Below are positions 58,387-64,000 of a DNA stretch of 64,000 nt, one piece after another. The stretch comes from Membranipora membranacea. Its lineage: Eukaryota > Bryozoa > Gymnolaemata > Cheilostomatida > Membraniporidae. The stretch covers positions 21,509,681-21,573,680 of the forward strand of contig OU612071.1 of assembly GCA_914767715.1 (NCBI GenBank), in the 5' to 3' direction. The translations under genes were made by a program, and so were the position numbers. The notes below the pieces were generated by a model. The model worked only from the letters and a program-made list of their open reading frames with translations. It ran no database searches and was not told the origin of the DNA. How positions within the stretch are numbered: position 1 is the first letter of the stretch; each line of letters opens with the position of its first letter.

Positions 58387-61300
58387 CACGCTGCGAAGGG
58401 CTGGGGCCCTCCTTGCGCGTTCAGCTTCCCCCGCATCGAATCTGGGCCACGCTGCGAAGGGCTGGGGCCCTCCTTGCGCGTTCAGCTTCCCCCGCATCGA
58501 ATCTGGGCCACGCTGCGAAGGGCTGGGGCCCTCCTTGCGCGTTCAGCTTCCCCCGCATCGAATCTGGGCCACGCTGCGAAGGGCTGGGGCCCTCCTTGCG
58601 CGTTCAGCTTCCCCCGCATCGAATCTGGGCCACGCTGCGAAGGGCTGGGGCCCTCCTTGCGCGTTCAGCTTCCCCCGCATCGAATCTGGGCCACGCTGCG
58701 AAGGGCTGGGGCCCTCCTTGCGCGTTCAGCTTCCCCCGCATCGAATCTGGGCCACGCTGCGAAGGGCTGGGGCCCTCCTTGCGCGTTCAGCTTCCCCCGC
58801 ATCGAATCTGGGCCACGCTGCGAAGGGCTGGGGCCCTCCTTGCGCGTTCAGCTTCCCCCGCATCGAATCTGGGCCACGCTGCGAAGGGCTGGGGCCCTCC
58901 TTGCGCGTTCAGCTTCCCCCGCATCGAATCTGGGCCACGCTGCGAAGGGCTGGGGCCCTCCTTGCGCGTTCAGCTTCCCCCGCATCGAATCTGGGCCACG
59001 CTGCGAAGGGCTGGGGCCCTCCTTGCGCGTTCAGCTTCCCCCGCATCGAATCTGGGCCACGCTGCGAAGGGCTGGGGCCCTCCTTGCGCGTTCAGCTTCC
59101 CCCGCATCGAATCTGGGCCACGCTGCGAAGGGCTGGGGCCCTCCTTGCGCGTTCAGCTTCCCCCGCATCGAATCTGGGCCACGCTGCGAAGGGCTGGGGC
59201 CCTCCTTGCGCGTTCAGCTTCCCCCGCATCGAATCTGGGCCACGCTGCGAAGGGCTGGGGCCCTCCTTGCGCGTTCAGCTTCCCCCGCATCGAATCTGGG
59301 CCACGCTGCGAAGGGCTGGGGCCCTCCTTGCGCGTTCAGCTTCCCCCGCATCGAATCTGGGCCACGCTGCGAAGGGCTGGGGCCCTCCTTGCGCGTTCAG
59401 CTTCCCCCGCATCGAATCTGGGCCACGCTGCGAAGGGCTGGGGCCCTCCTTGCGCGTTCAGCTTCCCCCGCATCGAATCTGGGCCACGCTGCGAAGGGCT
59501 GGGGCCCTCCTTGCGCGTTCAGCTTCCCCCGCATCGAATCTGGGCCACGCTGCGAAGGGCTGGGGCCCTCCTTGCGCGTTCAGCTTCCCCCGCATCGAAT
59601 CTGGGCCACGCTGCGAAGGGCTGGGGCCCTCCTTGCGCGTTCAGCTTCCCCCGCATCGAATCTGGGCCACGCTGCGAAGGGCTGGGGCCCTCCTTGCGCG
59701 TTCAGCTTCCCCCGCATCGAATCTGGGCCACGCTGCGAAGGGCTGGGGCCCTCCTTGCGCGTTCAGCTTCCCCCGCATCGAATCTGGGCCACGCTGCGAA
59801 GGGCTGGGGCCCTCCTTGCGCGTTCAGCTTCCCCCGCATCGAATCTGGGCCACGCTGCGAAGGGCTGGGGCCCTCCTTGCGCGTTCAGCTTCCCCCGCAT
59901 CGAATCTGGGCCACGCTGCGAAGGGCTGGGGCCCTCCTTGCGCGTTCAGCTTCCCCCGCATCGAATCTGGGCCACGCTGCGAAGGGCTGGGGCCCTCCTT
60001 GCGCGTTCAGCTTCCCCCGCATCGAATCTGGGCCACGCTGCGAAGGGCTGGGGCCCTCCTTGCGCGTTCAGCTTCCCCCGCATCGAATCTGGGCCACGCT
60101 GCGAAGGGCTGGGGCCCTCCTTGCGCGTTCAGCTTCCCCCGCATCGAATCTGGGCCACGCTGCGAAGGGCTGGGGCCCTCCTTGCGCGTTCAGCTTCCCC
60201 CGCATCGAATCTGGGCCACGCTGCGAAGGGCTGGGGCCCTCCTTGCGCGTTCAGCTTCCCCCGCATCGAATCTGGGCCACGCTGCGAAGGGCTGGGGCCC
60301 TCCTTGCGCGTTCAGCTTCCCCCGCATCGAATCTGGGCCACGCTGCGAAGGGCTGGGGCCCTCCTTGCGCGTTCAGCTTCCCCCGCATCGAATCTGGGCC
60401 ACGCTGCGAAGGGCTGGGGCCCTCCTTGCGCGTTCAGCTTCCCCCGCATCGAATCTGGGCCACGCTGCGAAGGGCTGGGGCCCTCCTTGCGCGTTCAGCT
60501 TCCCCCGCATCGAATCTGGGCCACGCTGCGAAGGGCTGGGGCCCTCCTTGCGCGTTCAGCTTCCCCCGCATCGAATCTGGGCCACGCTGCGAAGGGCTGG
60601 GGCCCTCCTTGCGCGTTCAGCTTCCCCCGCATCGAATCTGGGCCACGCTGCGAAGGGCTGGGGCCCTCCTTGCGCGTTCAGCTTCCCCCGCATCGAATCT
60701 GGGCCACGCTGCGAAGGGCTGGGGCCCTCCTTGCGCGTTCAGCTTCCCCCGCATCGAATCTGGGCCACGCTGCGAAGGGCTGGGGCCCTCCTTGCGCGTT
60801 CAGCTTCCCCCGCATCGAATCTGGGCCACGCTGCGAAGGGCTGGGGCCCTCCTTGCGCGTTCAGCTTCCCCCGCATCGAATCTGGGCCACGCTGCGAAGG
60901 GCTGGGGCCCTCCTTGCGCGTTCAGCTTCCCCCGCATCGAATCTGGGCCACGCTGCGAAGGGCTGGGGCCCTCCTTGCGCGTTCAGCTTCCCCCGCATCG
61001 AATCTGGGCCACGCTGCGAAGGGCTGGGGCCCTCCTTGCGCGTTCAGCTTCCCCCGCATCGAATCTGGGCCACGCTGCGAAGGGCTGGGGCCCTCCTTGC
61101 GCGTTCAGCTTCCCCCGCATCGAATCTGGGCCACGCTGCGAAGGGCTGGGGCCCTCCTTGCGCGTTCAGCTTCCCCCGCATCGAATCTGGGCCACGCTGC
61201 GAAGGGCTGGGGCCCTCCTTGCGCGTTCAGCTTCCCCCGCATCGAATCTGGGCCACGCTGCGAAGGGCTGGGGCCCTCCTTGCGCGTTCAGCTTCCCCCG

Positions 61301-64000
61301 CATCGAATCTGGGCCACGCTGCGAAGGGCTGGGGCCCTCCTTGCGCGTTCAGCTTCCCCCGCATCGAATCTGGGCCACGCTGCGAAGGGCTGGGGCCCTC
61401 CTTGCGCGTTCAGCTTCCCCCGCATCGAATCTGGGCCACGCTGCGAAGGGCTGGGGCCCTCCTTGCGCGTTCAGCTTCCCCCGCATCGAATCTGGGCCAC
61501 GCTGCGAAGGGCTGGGGCCCTCCTTGCGCGTTCAGCTTCCCCCGCATCGAATCTGGGCCACGCTGCGAAGGGCTGGGGCCCTCCTTGCGCGTTCAGCTTC
61601 CCCCGCATCGAATCTGGGCCACGCTGCGAAGGGCTGGGGCCCTCCTTGCGCGTTCAGCTTCCCCCGCATCGAATCTGGGCCACGCTGCGAAGGGCTGGGG
61701 CCCTCCTTGCGCGTTCAGCTTCCCCCGCATCGAATCTGGGCCACGCTGCGAAGGGCTGGGGCCCTCCTTGCGCGTTCAGCTTCCCCCGCATCGAATCTGG
61801 GCCACGCTGCGAAGGGCTGGGGCCCTCCTTGCGCGTTCAGCTTCCCCCGCATCGAATCTGGGCCACGCTGCGAAGGGCTGGGGCCCTCCTTGCGCGTTCA
61901 GCTTCCCCCGCATCGAATCTGGGCCACGCTGCGAAGGGCTGGGGCCCTCCTTGCGCGTTCAGCTTCCCCCGCATCGAATCTGGGCCACGCTGCGAAGGGC
62001 TGGGGCCCTCCTTGCGCGTTCAGCTTCCCCCGCATCGAATCTGGGCCACGCTGCGAAGGGCTGGGGCCCTCCTTGCGCGTTCAGCTTCCCCCGCATCGAA
62101 TCTGGGCCACGCTGCGAAGGGCTGGGGCCCTCCTTGCGCGTTCAGCTTCCCCCGCATCGAATCTGGGCCACGCTGCGAAGGGCTGGGGCCCTCCTTGCGC
62201 GTTCAGCTTCCCCCGCATCGAATCTGGGCCACGCTGCGAAGGGCTGGGGCCCTCCTTGCGCGTTCAGCTTCCCCCGCATCGAATCTGGGCCACGCTGCGA
62301 AGGGCTGGGGCCCTCCTTGCGCGTTCAGCTTCCCCCGCATCGAATCTGGGCCACGCTGCGAAGGGCTGGGGCCCTCCTTGCGCGTTCAGCTTCCCCCGCA
62401 TCGAATCTGGGCCACGCTGCGAAGGGCTGGGGCCCTCCTTGCGCGTTCAGCTTCCCCCGCATCGAATCTGGGCCACGCTGCGAAGGGCTGGGGCCCTCCT
62501 TGCGCGTTCAGCTTCCCCCGCATCGAATCTGGGCCACGCTGCGAAGGGCTGGGGCCCTCCTTGCGCGTTCAGCTTCCCCCGCATCGAATCTGGGCCACGC
62601 TGCGAAGGGCTGGGGCCCTCCTTGCGCGTTCAGCTTCCCCCGCATCGAATCTGGGCCACGCTGCGAAGGGCTGGGGCCCTCCTTGCGCGTTCAGCTTCCC
62701 CCGCATCGAATCTGGGCCACGCTGCGAAGGGCTGGGGCCCTCCTTGCGCGTTCAGCTTCCCCCGCATCGAATCTGGGCCACGCTGCGAAGGGCTGGGGCC
62801 CTCCTTGCGCGTTCAGCTTCCCCCGCATCGAATCTGGGCCACGCTGCGAAGGGCTGGGGCCCTCCTTGCGCGTTCAGCTTCCCCCGCATCGAATCTGGGC
62901 CACGCTGCGAAGGGCTGGGGCCCTCCTTGCGCGTTCAGCTTCCCCCGCATCGAATCTGGGCCACGCTGCGAAGGGCTGGGGCCCTCCTTGCGCGTTCAGC
63001 TTCCCCCGCATCGAATCTGGGCCACGCTGCGAAGGGCTGGGGCCCTCCTTGCGCGTTCAGCTTCCCCCGCATCGAATCTGGGCCACGCTGCGAAGGGCTG
63101 GGGCCCTCCTTGCGCGTTCAGCTTCCCCCGCATCGAATCTGGGCCACGCTGCGAAGGGCTGGGGCCCTCCTTGCGCGTTCAGCTTCCCCCGCATCGAATC
63201 TGGGCCACGCTGCGAAGGGCTGGGGCCCTCCTTGCGCGTTCAGCTTCCCCCGCATCGAATCTGGGCCACGCTGCGAAGGGCTGGGGCCCTCCTTGCGCGT
63301 TCAGCTTCCCCCGCATCGAATCTGGGCCACGCTGCGAAGGGCTGGGGCCCTCCTTGCGCGTTCAGCTTCCCCCGCATCGAATCTGGGCCACGCTGCGAAG
63401 GGCTGGGGCCCTCCTTGCGCGTTCAGCTTCCCCCGCATCGAATCTGGGCCACGCTGCGAAGGGCTGGGGCCCTCCTTGCGCGTTCAGCTTCCCCCGCATC
63501 GAATCTGGGCCACGCTGCGAAGGGCTGGGGCCCTCCTTGCGCGTTCAGCTTCCCCCGCATCGAATCTGGGCCACGCTGCGAAGGGCTGGGGCCCTCCTTG
63601 CGCGTTCAGCTTCCCCCGCATCGAATCTGGGCCACGCTGCGAAGGGCTGGGGCCCTCCTTGCGCGTTCAGCTTCCCCCGCATCGAATCTGGGCCACGCTG
63701 CGAAGGGCTGGGGCCCTCCTTGCGCGTTCAGCTTCCCCCGCATCGAATCTGGGCCACGCTGCGAAGGGCTGGGGCCCTCCTTGCGCGTTCAGCTTCCCCC
63801 GCATCGAATCTGGGCCACGCTGCGAAGGGCTGGGGCCCTCCTTGCGCGTTCAGCTTCCCCCGCATCGAATCTGGGCCACGCTGCGAAGGGCTGGGGCCCT
63901 CCTTGCGCGTTCAGCTTCCCCCGCATCGAATCTGGGCCACGCTGCGAAGGGCTGGGGCCCTCCTTGCGCGTTCAGCTTCCCCCGCATCGAATCTGGGCCA
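58364..64000 (+). repeat. 61-bp satellite array, over 92 copies, open at window end
   Basis: A GC-rich (about two thirds GC) 61-mer starting CTTCCCCCGCATCGAATCTG and containing GAAGGGCTGGGGCCCTCC. The phase stays exact from 58364 to 64000, without any indel, and no substitution was noticed. Each unit has six CpG. As 61 is not a multiple of three, no long conserved protein frame can exist. The array continues beyond the window. The 9140-9246 repeat is a diverged inverted relative. Confidence 0.97.

Noticed and set aside
56590-58497. Open frames of 503-635 codons on both strands
   Set aside because: A stop-free 10-bp repeat is open in every frame; the encoded decapeptide repeat merely follows the DNA period.
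58364-64000. CRISPR-like regular repeats
   Set aside because: Units are directly adjacent and identical, without spacers; the context is a eukaryotic genome. It is satellite DNA.

Overview
This window reads as repeat-rich, AT-rich nuclear DNA from an invertebrate animal. No prokaryotic gene layout is visible. Coding exons are short and flanked by GT/AG splice signals. The mobile DNA is of animal type: CR1-like, Tx1-like and R2-like LINEs, a hAT-type element, a Helitron fragment, tRNA-derived SINE-like pieces and several MITEs. The taxon cannot be fixed from sequence alone. A secreted Asn/Gly-repeat, Cys-rich protein gene at 4.1-5.3 kb resembles in style the matrix proteins of molluscs, which is only a hint.

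Layout. 1-2.3 kb: a 750 bp dispersed repeat (R1) and a LINE tail. 4.0-5.4 kb: the best protein gene in the window, a three-exon minus-strand gene encoding a predicted 198-residue secreted protein, with a TATA box and polyA signal; a broken paralogue lies at 8.2-8.6 kb. 9.1-9.5 kb: a small GC-rich repeat cluster. 15.5-16.6 kb: the broken 3' half of an R2-like LINE with C-terminal zinc knuckle and endonuclease region. 17.5-18.9 kb: a 1.37 kb foldback palindrome ending in TTAA. 23.5-27.1 kb: two 5'-truncated Tx1-like LINE copies head to tail, ending exactly at the first nucleotide of a U2 snRNA fragment, with a CR1-like LINE inserted into one of them. 28.1-32.8 kb: two further R1 copies, one split by a 2.25 kb hAT-like element with 8 bp target duplications, plus a short tandem repeat and a palindromic MITE. 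36.6-52.0 kb: a tandemly duplicated multi-exon gene family of unknown function (copies A-D; B and C decayed; C split by a 3.9 kb insertion carrying LINE pieces). 53.7-64.0 kb: a compound satellite made of a degenerate decamer array, a near-perfect inverted G-rich decamer array (149 copies), five 42-mers, then more than 92 copies of a 61-mer running off the window end.

The most unusual pattern is that the 9.14-9.51 kb cluster repeats the organisation of the terminal satellite in inverted orientation: a 61 bp period unit 41/61 identical to the terminal 61-mer, followed by a C5-rich short repeat. The second is the stacked LINE-LINE-U2 junction, which suggests site-specific insertion at U2. Long open frames in the satellites are repeat artefacts. 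Most of the remaining sequence holds no gene that can be supported.
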